Of a DNA stretch of 64,000 nucleotides, positions 43,488 to 54,494 are shown piece after piece. The stretch covers positions 744,001 to 808,000 of the forward strand of contig CAVXCD010000001.1 in assembly GCA_963760225.1 (NCBI GenBank), in the 5' to 3' direction. The position numbers and the translations under genes were made by a program. The notes beneath the pieces were generated by a model that did not search any database, was not told the origin of the DNA, and saw nothing but the letters and a program-made list of their open reading frames with translations. This stretch comes from 13-2-20CM-66-19 sp963760225 (lineage in GTDB: Bacteria > Pseudomonadota > Gammaproteobacteria > Steroidobacterales > Steroidobacteraceae). Position 1 is the first letter of the stretch; every line of letters starts with the position of its first letter.

Positions 43488-44182
43488 AGGGCAGCTCCGC
43501 GCGCCAGCGCGTCAACCGCCCGGGCGACCGGTCCGGCGAACCCGAACCCTCCGGCGCACAGGCACAGGCTCACGACCAGGAACGTCAACAGGTCGGCCTT
43601 CCAGAAGCCGCGCTGCTCGAGCAGCTCACGAAAGCGAATGCGTGCCCGAAAGATCACGCGGTTGAAATGCTGGTCCGTCAGCTGCAGCTCGCGGCAGATG
43701 CGCTCTTTCCCCTCGTCGTTGAGGTAGAAGCGCACCAGCACCTCGCGATCGCGCGCGACCGGCATCTCCTCCAGCATGCGGCGGGCCGCTTGCGACCATT
43801 GCGGACGCCAGACGTGCTGCCAGTCCGGGTCGTCGTCGACTGCGGCGAGCTCGCCTAAACCTTCGGGACCGGACAGCGCGCTGCGGTCCCGGCGGCGGTG
43901 GTTGCGCAGGTGATTGAGAGCTACCCGGTACAGGTAGCCGCCCACGTTCTCGGGGTTCGCGATCTCGCCGCTGCGCAGCTTTTCCAGCGTCGTGACCGCG
44001 GCGTCCTGCAGGATGTCGGCCGCGAGTTCCGGGTCGCGCACGCGCCGCAGGATGAGCGCGCGCAGTCCCGGATAGGCGCGATAGACTTCCGCCAGGTGGG
44101 AAACAGGGTCCCAGACCGGAGCAGGGACGTCCGCTTTCGGGGGCAGTATGGCGATAGGTGCTGCCTGGTCATCAACACCGCT
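43484..44182 (-). CDS. ECF-type sigma factor with a C-terminal hydrophobic segment
   Basis: About 232 residues from ATG 44182 (a TTG 27 nt upstream is the other option). Region 2 is RVRDPELAADILQDAAVTTL then ENVGGYLYRVALNHLRNHRR; region 4 is EMPVARDREVLVRFYLNDEG then RICRELQLTDQHFNRVIFRA. After region 4 comes ADLLTFLVVSLCLCAGGFGF, a membrane-span-like stretch that ECF factors normally lack. It is coupled to the anti-sigma gene by ATGA and divergent from the CHAT gene with 30 nt between starts, so both promoters lie within the neighbouring coding regions or that gap. It probably controls this locus. Confidence 0.85.
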   Translation of the reverse strand, partial: SGVDDQAAPIAILPPKADVPAPVWDPVSHLAEVYRAYPGLRALILRRVRDPELAADILQDAAVTTLEKLRSGEIANPENVGGYLYRVALNHLRNHRRRDRSALSGPEGLGELAAVDDDPDWQHVWRPQWSQAARRMLEEMPVARDREVLVRFYLNDEGKERICRELQLTDQHFNRVIFRARIRFRELLEQRGFWKADLLTFLVVSLCLCAGGFGFAGPVARAVDALARGAAL

Positions 44183-44212
44183 CATGAGGGGGAGTATAAG
44201 CCCCGTCAACCG

Positions 44213-47200
44213 ATGCCGCAGCCGTCAAGCGCCTGCCAGTCGATTCTGCGACATGCCTTTGTCGCGACGTTGTTGATTTCATGGGCGATGCGCGCGGTCG
44301 CGACGACCGCCTCGTGCAGCGCAGTACTCGGGGCGCCGACCTTCGCCCAGGGTCCGGTGAGCACGCACGGCACCGATCCGGTGAAGGTCCGTTTGGACGT
44401 CGTGCCCGGACACCCCTACCTGGTGGAAGTCGAGGAGCGCGGCAACGACGTGCTGGTCGAGGTTGTCGACTCTGCCGAGAACGTCGTGGCGCGCGCCGAT
44501 CATCCCGAGCGCCGTACGGGAACACGCCGCGCCCTCGTGACCGGGGCTGGGTCTGCGTCCGTCACCGTGCGCGTGACCGGCAAGGAGCTGCCAACGACCA
44601 CCGGCACGGTCACGGTGCGCGCGTTCGACCTGGCGTCTGCCGGGGTTCGCAGCCCCGAGTGCGTCGGGGTCCTGAAGACACTGGCGGCCGCCGATGCAGC
44701 TTATGCGATCGGGGAGGAGATACTGCGCGGTCACGCGGCGCCTGCCGGCAGCAGTGCGCACGATGCCTTCGTACGGGCGGCGGATGCCTATGCGACGGCC
44801 GAGCGTGCACTGGTGGCGCCCGCGGATGCACAGCTGCGGGGGGAGACCGCACTGGCGCTGGCGGGCGTCCAATACTTCGACCTCCAGAGCTGGGCTGCGG
44901 CCGCGGACTGGGCGCAGCAGGCGGCGCAGCTGCTGGGAAAGAGCGATTCGTACCGTCGGGCACGAGCCGAGGCGCTGCAGGCCGACGCCTGGATCGAGAT
45001 GGGCTCGGCGGCCCGCGCCGGGCAGACCGTGTCCGGACTCAAGGTCAGCTCGACCGACGTCCTCGCACGTGCACGTGCTGTTCTGCAACGACTCGGTCGC
45101 TTCCACCTCGAGCGCGGCGAGGTATACGACGCCGCACTTCAGTCCACGAGCATCATTCTGAGTTATCTCGATCAGGGATCGCTACCCGGAGTGCGTGGCG
45201 CGCTGCCAGTACCGCGAGTAGCCTGTTTGGATCGGTCGGCGAGACTGTGCGGCGCGCACAGGCCTGGCAGAACCAGGCCGTGTGCCTGTGGGGCCTGGGC
45301 CGTCTGCCGCAGGCGCAGCGTCTGCTCGAGCACGCGCGCGCCGACATCGGCCCGCAGCCTATCCGCGCTACTTCATCTCGCGTCGACTACCAATACGGCG
45401 CTCGGTCGACTATGCGCTCGGTCGCTTCGACGAGTCGTTGCGTCTTTACTCGATCGCCCTGCCGGTTCGCGCGCAGGAATCAGTCTCAAGCGCGACGAGG
45501 CATACTGCCTGTACGGGATCGGCTTGAATTATTACGCACTCGGCGATCCGAGCGAGGCGCAGCGACTGCTCGAGCGAACGCTCGAAATTCAATCCGTGGC
45601 TCTGGACGGGCGCGGGCGCATGGTGACTCTGCGGGCTCTGGCGACCGTCGAGGCCGAGCAGAGACAGCTGGACCAGCGCCATCGCTACGACCAGCGAGGC
45701 GCTCGCTCTGGCGGTCGCGCCGTACTTCCGTGGCGCTCATCCGGATCCAACAGGCGGTGCACATGGCCGCCGCCGGCCATCTGCCCGAGGCGAGGGCTCA
45801 GCTCGATGGGATTCTCTCAGCCCCCGCACTGCGATCCCTTGGTCAGGGGAAATGCACTGTTGCAACGCGCGGTGCTGCTGCGCGAGACGGGTGAGCCACG
45901 CGCGGCGTTGGTGGATCTCGCGGCCGCCCGCCCTGCGCTGCACATGCTCGGAAGCGTTGCCGACGAGTTTGCTGCGAATCTGGAGTTAGCGCGAACGCTG
46001 CGAACCCTCGGGCGGCCACATGAGGCGCTGGCCGCCGTCGCAACGGCGTTGCGACTATCCGACGCGATGCGCCTGCAGACCATCAATCCCGAGCTTCGCT
46101 CGCAGCTGCAGGCGCCGCTGCGTGCCGCTTACGATCTGAAGATCGAACTGCTGCGTGCCCGCTACGAGGCCGCGGCGGCCGCGGGGCACGAGGTCGAGGC
46201 GCAAGCTGTCGCGACGGAAGCATTCGCAGCGGCGGATGCGTCGCGGGCACATTCGCTGGCCGACATCGCGGCACAGGAGTACACCCCTGAGGTCCGGCGT
46301 GCTCTGGCGACGGAGCTTCGCCGGCGCGAGCAGCTTTATCGTGAGCTCGCCGCTCGCAGCGCGGCGCTCGATTCGCGACTCGATTACTCGGGTCCGAACG
46401 ATGCGCGTGCCAGGCAACTGATGGCGGATATCGCTGAGCTCGAGCGCCAGGTGGATATGCTGAACACGCGCATCGCGGTACGCGCCGCGCCCGAGAGCTC
46501 GCCGGCCCACGTGGGCAGCCCACAGGTGAGTTTGCCGCCTATCCCTGCTGATACCGCACTGGTGGCGTACTGGCTCGGATCTGAATGCGCGATACGCCTG
46601 GGTTCTCCTGCCCCACGAGATCCACTGGGTCCGCCTGTCATCGCCGCAAGCCATCGCGGACAGGCCACCGCCTTCCACCATTCACTCGTGCGCCTGATCG
46701 ATGTGAATCCTCGAGCAGCGCCTGCAAGGCGGGCGCGCTCTATACGAGAAGGTTGTCCGGCCGATTGCGTGCTGGCTGGTCGGCGTGCGCCAGTGGGTCA
46801 TCATCCCCGACGGGGCTCTTGGTTACGTGCCGTTCGCAGCGCTGCGGGAGCAGGACCCGGGGCCCGGTGCCTTTGTCGTGTCGCATCACGACATCGCGCT
46901 GGCACCGGCCGCATGGATGCTGCGATTCCCACGGGGCTTACCCAGCATTGCCGCGAAGCGGCAGGCTGCTCCTCGTTGCCGACCCGGTCTACCAGCCCGA
47001 CGATCCGCGCCTGAAGAGCCTGCCGCCAGCCTGCCGATGCGAGGGACCGCGGCCATTGATGGGCAGTACCGGGGCAGCCCGACTATCAGCGGCTGCAGTT
47101 CGCCGCCGAGGAGGCGGCCGGCGTCCTGGCGCAGTTCCCACCCACAGGAGGTCGATCAGTTAGTGGGTCTCCAGGCGACGCGTGCGCAGCTGCTGGCCCT

Positions 47201-47721
47201 CGATTTGTCCAGGTACCGCTTCATTCACATTGCCACTCACGGGCGCGTGGACGCGCGCGTCCCCGCAGTTATCGGCCCTGATGCTGGGGTCCTATGATGC
47301 CGACGGCAATTTCGTGGACGGTGCGGTCCGCGTGGCAGACCTGGCGCAGCAGCGCTTGAACGCCGAGCTGGCCGTATTCAGCGCTTGCGACACCGCGCTC
47401 GGCCGCGAGGTGCCGAGCGAGGGGCTGATCGGCATCAGCTCCACGGTGCTCGCCCGGGGCGCCCGGGCCGTGGTCGCATCCCTTTGGCCGGCTTCAGATG
47501 AGATAGGCGCCCGGCTCATGACAGATTTCTATCGACACCTGCTGCGCGAGTCCATGAGCGCGCCGGCAGCTCTGGGTGCGGCCATGAGAACGGTCGTATC
47601 CCGCGACGGATCCACGGACCCGTCGCTTTGGGCTGCGTTTCAGGTCTCCACGGTTGCGCTCGGTCCAGGCCTTCCGAGCCGCAACGCCGCGACAGCGGAG
47701 GTTGTAACGGGACACAAGGCC
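44213..47721 (+). pseudogene. TPR-CHAT caspase-like protease gene with multiple frameshifts
   Basis: Start ATG 44213. Intact to ~45.2 kb: signal/anchor segment FVATLLISWAMRAVATTASC, a beta-sandwich domain (HPYLVEVEERGNDVLVEVVD), then TPR helices. After that the coherent reading jumps frame near 45.20, 45.36, 45.47, 45.68, 45.73, 45.84, 46.70, 46.95, ~47.1 and 47.26 kb, the last at CCCC 47261-47264, where one base fewer restores the frame. The C-terminal CHAT domain keeps both catalytic residues: His (codon 47238-47240, FIHIATHG) and Cys (codon 47386-47388, FSACDTALG). It ends around PSLWAAFQVSTVAL. The family is a TPR-CHAT predicted cysteine protease of about 1100 residues. As sequenced, no full-length product can be made. 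Confidence 0.75.
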
Positions 47722-48261
47722 ATGAGGGAGACGGCCGTGAACTACTGGGTAAATGCGCGAGTGAGGCTAAACGACAGCTGGGGGCCGGGAGCCGCCCACA
47801 CACTGAAAACCCCCCTCGGGCAGCAACCAGAGTTCTGGTTGCGCCCGCGGTATCTGCGCGACCCGCAGGGAAACGCGCAACTGTCACATTTTACGGTGGA
47901 CTTTCCCTCCGGCTTCCTCTCCGACGGGTGGCAGGGTACGAGCTTTGTGCCCATGGGAACCGACGCCGTGACAGGGATTTCCGGCCTGCCGCCGTGGGAC
48001 CCGTCCCAGAGAGATACCTATAGAAAGATGATCGACGCGGCCACATCGCTCAGCAGCTCGAAGACCCTGCGCCTTGAGGGCGTTGTCTCCCATCTGGAGT
48101 CCGCAGGCGTCGGGTGCAACCAGGTGCGGCTGTACTACATCGCCAATGCGGTGCAGGGCCGTGTGCCGGATCTTGTCGTCGTAAAAACGGCGACACAGCG
48201 CTCCGTCCTGGGGACCGTCCACGCGCGTCAGGACGGCAGTGGTCATGGACCCCCGGGCTGA
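47722..48261 (+). CDS. Hypothetical protein downstream of the CHAT gene
   Basis: 179 residues from ATG 47722, in the same frame as the last CHAT fragment. It could instead be a C-terminal extension of that protein, but a TAA in a neighbouring frame at 47704-47706 suggests the CHAT gene once ended there. Content: VNYWVNARVRLNDSWGPGAA, EFWLRPRYLRDPQGNAQLSH, VVSHLESAGVGCNQVRLYYI. No signal peptide or known domain is seen. It lies in the CHAT transcription unit and may be a substrate or partner. Confidence 0.5.
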   Translation: MRETAVNYWVNARVRLNDSWGPGAAHTLKTPLGQQPEFWLRPRYLRDPQGNAQLSHFTVDFPSGFLSDGWQGTSFVPMGTDAVTGISGLPPWDPSQRDTYRKMIDAATSLSSSKTLRLEGVVSHLESAGVGCNQVRLYYIANAVQGRVPDLVVVKTATQRSVLGTVHARQDGSGHGPPG

Positions 48262-48286
48262 GTAGCGGCAAAGGAAATCGACCGTC

Positions 48287-48646
48287 ATGGAAACCGTACG
48301 CTTGCGCAAGATCCAGCAGCCCTCGCAGGTGGAGCGGCTGCTGGATCTGTTGATCTCACGCGGCAGTTACCTGCCGAAGGACAGCTTTCAGATCCGTAAC
48401 GCCGCCGAGCTTCCCGCGCAGCTGCAGGTGATCGTCATCCGGGCGAAGCAGGAGGGGCGGGTGTGGGCCTGCTGGGCCAGCGGTCTGGAGATGATCCTCT
48501 TTACCTGCGAGATGTCGCTGGCTCGCTCGCGCGAGCGCGGTTCACCGGTGCTGCTGGTGAATCACTACAACGAAATCGGCGAGCTCAAGGATTCCGGATC
48601 GTGGATTACCGGGCCGGACGGCAATTGGCAGCGCTGCGCTGACTGA
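48287..48646 (+). CDS. Small hypothetical protein of the CHAT locus
   Basis: 119 residues with AAAGGAAA 9 nt upstream. Soluble, no signal: LRKIQQPSQVERLLDLLISR, GSYLPKDSFQIRNAAELPAQ, VWACWASGLEMILFTCEMSL. Codon use and spacing match its neighbours. No family is recognised. It is the last gene of the plus-strand unit. Confidence 0.65.
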   Translation: METVRLRKIQQPSQVERLLDLLISRGSYLPKDSFQIRNAAELPAQLQVIVIRAKQEGRVWACWASGLEMILFTCEMSLARSRERGSPVLLVNHYNEIGELKDSGSWITGPDGNWQRCAD

Positions 48647-48651
48647 GCCGG

Positions 48652-49629
48652 CTACTTCTTCGCCTGGACCTCGAACCGGTCCGGCTCGGTCCAGGCGCTT
48701 TCGCCGCCGCCCGCGGCATCGATGCGCACCATGGTTGCGCGCAGCGTGTCGCCCTGCAGCACGAAGCGGATGTAGTGAAAGTTCACTGCCGTCTTGAGCT
48801 TCGACAGCTCGCCGAACAGTCGAAATGCCGGCACCGGCTTCGCGCCGCCGCCGCCGCTGACGAGGTAGGTAACGCCCTTCCTGGCGTAGCGTTCGTAGTT
48901 GTGCTCGTGACTGCCGACAACTACGAACTTTTCGTGAAGCGATGGCGCGGTTTTTGACAGGTAGCGTGCTACCTCCTTCTCGTCCCGCACCGAGGGATAG
49001 AAAATGTCCCGGACCGGAGGGTAGTGCAGCACTACCAGTATGAATTTGACCTGCGGCCCGGCGCTGTCGATCTGCCGCTCGAACCAGCTCCGTTGCGCGC
49101 TACCGCTCTTGAGCGGCGAATCGGAATCCAGGATCAGCGCCAGGATGGCCGGACCGAGGCTCACGGAGTACCAGCGGAACGGCTTCTCCCCCGGCGGGGC
49201 AGCGTCGTTCCACCAGTTCGCGAGACACCGATCCACCTCGTCCTCGCAGCCCCTGAACTCGTGATTGCCGAGTGCGACAAACACCGGGATGTGCTTGTCG
49301 GTCCATTCCCGGGTCTCGGTCTTGTAAGTCTCGTAGTCGTCCTCGTTGGTGCCGGTATAGACGAGGTCGCCGCCGATGAGGATCGCCACCGGGTTTTCGC
49401 TGGCGATCCTGGCAACCAGGGCGCGTCGCACCGGCGCGTTGACGACGTCGGGGCGCTGGGTAAAGCGTGTGTCGCCGTAGATGATGAAAGTCATGGACGC
49501 TCCCGGCGCCGGTCCCGCCACTTCGAACCTCGGCGGCTGATCGGCGGAGGCCGAGGCTTGCCGCCACGGCACGATCGCCTGCAGTGGACCGAGGAGAGCG
49601 AGCGCCAACAGCACGCGGGGCACGTTCAT
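48652..49629 (-). CDS. Exported metallophosphoesterase (calcineurin-like)
   Basis: 325 residues from ATG 49629 (upstream codons to 49698 lack similarity). Signal peptide VLLALALLGPLQAIVPWRQA. Metallophosphoesterase motifs in order: D in YGDTRF, GGDLVYTG, GNHEF, LHYPP and GSHEHNYER with the metal-binding His residues. It is probably a periplasmic phosphatase or phosphodiesterase; the substrate is unknown. It is convergent with the CHAT unit. Confidence 0.88.
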   Translation of the reverse strand: MNVPRVLLALALLGPLQAIVPWRQASASADQPPRFEVAGPAPGASMTFIIYGDTRFTQRPDVVNAPVRRALVARIASENPVAILIGGDLVYTGTNEDDYETYKTETREWTDKHIPVFVALGNHEFRGCEDEVDRCLANWWNDAAPPGEKPFRWYSVSLGPAILALILDSDSPLKSGSAQRSWFERQIDSAGPQVKFILVVLHYPPVRDIFYPSVRDEKEVARYLSKTAPSLHEKFVVVGSHEHNYERYARKGVTYLVSGGGGAKPVPAFRLFGELSKLKTAVNFHYIRFVLQGDTLRATMVRIDAAGGGESAWTEPDRFEVQAKK

Positions 49630-49794
49630 CGCCGCCGATGGTAAGCGTGATGCATGACGGGCGGCCAGACCCGATGCAGCGCCCGCAAAATCAAGCAATT
49701 ACGCCGCCACTACGCTGTGGTGGAGGGTGGATTTGCCAGGCGCTGCGGCGCCGCGCAATGATCGCCGGCAAAACGATATCCGACGGGGGTCACC

Positions 49795-50865
49795 ATGCCG
49801 GTGCGTCTGGCCGCTGCCGGGCTGCTCGCAGTTTTCATGCTCGCCGGCTGCGGCCGTGCGGACGCCGCGGCGCAGGGCGTCCCTGCATCCGCCGCTGCCG
49901 GCATCAGCTGGACCAAATTCACCGACCCGGCTGAGAAAGCCTTTGCCGTCGAGGTCCCGCAGGGCTGGAGCATCCGCGGCGGCATGTTTCGCATGGGTTT
50001 CTCGGATGCGCGCGCCATGGTCGACATGACTTCCCCGGACGGGCGCATCAACGTGCGCCTGGGGGATGTGTCGGTGCCGAGCTACGTGCTGCCCGGGCCG
50101 TATCACGAGCGCGCGGGGGAGATCTACGATCTCGGTGCGCAGGCGCAGATGGTCGTGGCGCGCTATCACAGCGGACCCGAGTTTGCGACTTTGTATTCGC
50201 ATGCGCGTTTTCACGAGCTGTGCCGCAACCCGCAGAGCGACCCCAACCCTTCCGGCCTGGCGCTGCCGGACTTCGTGCCGAGCCCGGTCCGTCCCGATCA
50301 GACATCCAGCGGCCAGATCACCTACCGCTGCGATGCCGCGCAGCGTGGCGCAGTGGGCGGTGCCGTCGCTTTCGCCTGGGCACGCACCTCTCTCTACCAG
50401 ACGATCTGGGGCGTAACGCCCCTCGCGAGCTTCTTCGCCCCGGCCAGCGAGGTGCAGGTGGCGCGCGCCGTGCTGCTGCGGGGCGCGCAGACACTGCAGC
50501 TGAATCCCCAGTGGATCCAGTACCAGAAGCAGATGGATTCGCAGGGGCTCGAGTACCAGCGCGCGCGACAGCAGCAGCGCATGGCGGCGCTCAACCAGCA
50601 GGTGCAGCAGTTCGAGACGCAGATGCAGGCGATGCGCCAGCAGGTGAGTGCCTTCGAGCGCCACCAGGCGGCGCAGGCGGCGCAGGTCGCGGGCTTCAGC
50701 AACGTGCTGACCGGCGTGACGCCCACCATCGATCCCATGACCAGGCAGGCGCGCAGCGTGTGGACCGGACCTGCCGGGCGCTACTGGACCGACGGTGTGG
50801 GCGACGTCGTCAACTCCAACACCCAACCGAGCGGCTCCTGGCACGAGATCCAGCCCCTGCAATAA
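49795..50865 (+). CDS. Lipoprotein of unknown function
   Basis: 356 residues. Signal with lipobox MLAGC (Cys ~19). A folded domain follows (FAVEVPQGWSIRGGMFRMGF, SPDGRINVRLGDVSVPSYVL), then a Gln-rich coiled-coil stretch (YQRARQQQRMAALNQQVQQF) at ~residues 255-300. The C-terminal end is GPAGRYWTDGVGDVVNSNTQ. The coiled coil suggests oligomerisation. No family is recognised. Confidence 0.75.
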   Translation: MPVRLAAAGLLAVFMLAGCGRADAAAQGVPASAAAGISWTKFTDPAEKAFAVEVPQGWSIRGGMFRMGFSDARAMVDMTSPDGRINVRLGDVSVPSYVLPGPYHERAGEIYDLGAQAQMVVARYHSGPEFATLYSHARFHELCRNPQSDPNPSGLALPDFVPSPVRPDQTSSGQITYRCDAAQRGAVGGAVAFAWARTSLYQTIWGVTPLASFFAPASEVQVARAVLLRGAQTLQLNPQWIQYQKQMDSQGLEYQRARQQQRMAALNQQVQQFETQMQAMRQQVSAFERHQAAQAAQVAGFSNVLTGVTPTIDPMTRQARSVWTGPAGRYWTDGVGDVVNSNTQPSGSWHEIQPLQ

Positions 50866-50966
50866 GCCAGCGCCCCCGCTGCAGCGGCGCACCCGGGAAA
50901 AGCGCGACGCAACATCGCCGCTGGCTGAACGTTGCATAAACGGCGGGATCTGCCGATAGCGACACG

Positions 50967-50994
50967 TTGACAGTCAACTCGGGCCGACTAAACT
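50967..50994 (+). promoter_or_regulatory. Candidate sigma-70 promoter
   Basis: TTGACA (50967-50972), a 16-bp spacer and TAAACT (50989-50994). The expected transcription start (~51001) falls inside a CGCGG tandem repeat. It would drive the small exported protein at 51094. Confidence 0.5.
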
Positions 50995-50995
50995 T

Positions 50996-51025
50996 CGCGG
51001 CGCGGCGCGGCGCGGCGCGGCGCGG
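50996..51025. repeat. Tandem CGCGG pentanucleotide repeat (six copies)
   Basis: Six perfect CGCGG units directly after the -10 element of the candidate promoter and within the start of the untranslated leader of the downstream gene. The length is unusual for non-coding DNA in this window. Confidence 0.85.
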
Positions 51026-51093
51026 CGCTGCTGCTGCCGATGACGGACCGCGGTACGCCGCTGCGGGTGATCATCCACTTCCAAGGAGTCAAC

Positions 51094-51348
51094 ATGAGGA
51101 AAGCTGTGCTTGCTGTCGCCACCGCCCTGTCGTTCGCAGGCGGTGTGGCCTGTGCCGACCCGGTGCACGACTGGCACGATCTCGACAAGGTTCACAACCA
51201 CGTGCTGGAAGCGATCCACGAGATGGATCGCGCCCGGGCCGCGAATCACTACGACATGGCCGGCCACGGAGCGAAGGCCGAGGAACTGCTGCACCAGGCC
51301 GAGCGCGAGCTGCACGAGGCGGTCGAGGCCGCCAGGGCAGCCCACTAG
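51094..51348 (+). CDS. Small exported helical protein
   Basis: 84 residues from ATG 51094 (AAGGAG 6 nt upstream; a longer reading from 51040 is not supported). Signal peptide AVLAVATALSFAGGVACAD. The mature part is one His- and Glu-rich helical hairpin: DWHDLDKVHNHVLEAIHEMD, then HGAKAEELLHQAERELHEAV. The many histidines could bind metal. No family is recognised. Confidence 0.65.
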   Translation: MRKAVLAVATALSFAGGVACADPVHDWHDLDKVHNHVLEAIHEMDRARAANHYDMAGHGAKAEELLHQAERELHEAVEAARAAH

Positions 51349-51415
51349 CGGCGATGGGAGCCGGGCGGCGGCGGCGCTCTGCTTAGCGCCGCGCCGCCCG
51401 GAAGACCCGCGCGCG

Positions 51416-52195
51416 TTACTCCGCGTCCTTCAGCTCCACCCAGGTCGGGGCGTGATCGCTGGCCTTGTCCCAGCCACGCACCGCGCGATCCACGCCCGCG
51501 CCGCTCAGGCGCGGCGCCGCCGACGGGCTCAGCAGCAGGTGATCGATGCGCAGGCCCGCATCGCGCTGGTAGGCGTTGCGAAAGTAATCCCAGAACGTAT
51601 AGATCTGCTCGTGCGGATGGAGCTTGCGCAGCGCATCCGTCCATCCCTGACTCATGAGGCGCGCGAACGCTGCGCGCGTCTCGACCCGGAAGAGCGCATC
51701 GTTCACCCAGCGCTCGGGCTTGTACACATCGCGCTCGGTTGGAATCACGTTGTAATCCCCGGCGAGCACCACCGGCGTGCCGCCGGCGATGAGGGCCGCG
51801 GCGTGCGTGATGAACCGCTCGAGCCATTGCAGCTTGTAGTCGAATTTCGGCCCCGGCGCCGGGTTGCCGTTCGGCAGGTACAGGCAGCCGATGGTGAGTC
51901 CGCGCACCGTCGCCTCGATGTAGCGGCTGTGCACGTCCTGCTGGTCTCCCGGCAGCGTGCGGCGGATCTCGCGCGGGTCGGCGCCGCGCGCCAGGATGGC
52001 CACCCCGTTCCAGCTCTTCTGTCCGTGCCAGATCACGCCGTAGCCCGCCTGGCGGATCTCCCCTTCGGGGAATCGCTCCGTGGGTATTTTCAATTCCTGC
52101 AGGCACACGACGTCGGGGTTGCTCTCGCCGAGCCAGCGCAGCAGGCTGTTGAGGCGCGCGCTGATGCCGTTGACGTTGTAAGTGACGATTCTCAT
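51416..52195 (-). CDS. xthA: Exodeoxyribonuclease III
   Basis: 259 residues from ATG 52195 (MRIVTYNVNGISARL). Endonuclease/exonuclease/phosphatase fold with the metal Glu in CLQELKIP, catalytic residues in GDYNVIPTERDVY and the terminal SDHAPTWVEL. It is an AP endonuclease and 3'-5' exonuclease of base-excision repair. It lies 92 nt downstream of glgX, on the same strand. Confidence 0.93.
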   Translation of the reverse strand: MRIVTYNVNGISARLNSLLRWLGESNPDVVCLQELKIPTERFPEGEIRQAGYGVIWHGQKSWNGVAILARGADPREIRRTLPGDQQDVHSRYIEATVRGLTIGCLYLPNGNPAPGPKFDYKLQWLERFITHAAALIAGGTPVVLAGDYNVIPTERDVYKPERWVNDALFRVETRAAFARLMSQGWTDALRKLHPHEQIYTFWDYFRNAYQRDAGLRIDHLLLSPSAAPRLSGAGVDRAVRGWDKASDHAPTWVELKDAE

Positions 52196-52287
52196 GAAGG
52201 AGCGCGCCGCGCGCGCCGCCACAGCAGCGCGCAGTGGTTGGCCGCGGCGCGAGTCATTCTAAGCCGCCGGCACGGCGCTGGCGATGC

Positions 52288-54441
<2,154 letters not shown>

Positions 54442-54494
54442 GGGCTGCACCTCCTTGGCGCAGCGTCGATACTAGGGTGAGGGCAGCTCGCTCT

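Noticed and set aside
43898..44212. Upstream extension of the CHAT reading frame
   Set aside because: It overlaps the sigma gene on the other strand. The signal segment begins at ATG 44213.
42787..48261. Programmed frameshifting as the cause of the split genes
   Set aside because: The shifts are many, go in both directions and mostly lack slippery heptamers, so decay or sequencing error is simpler.
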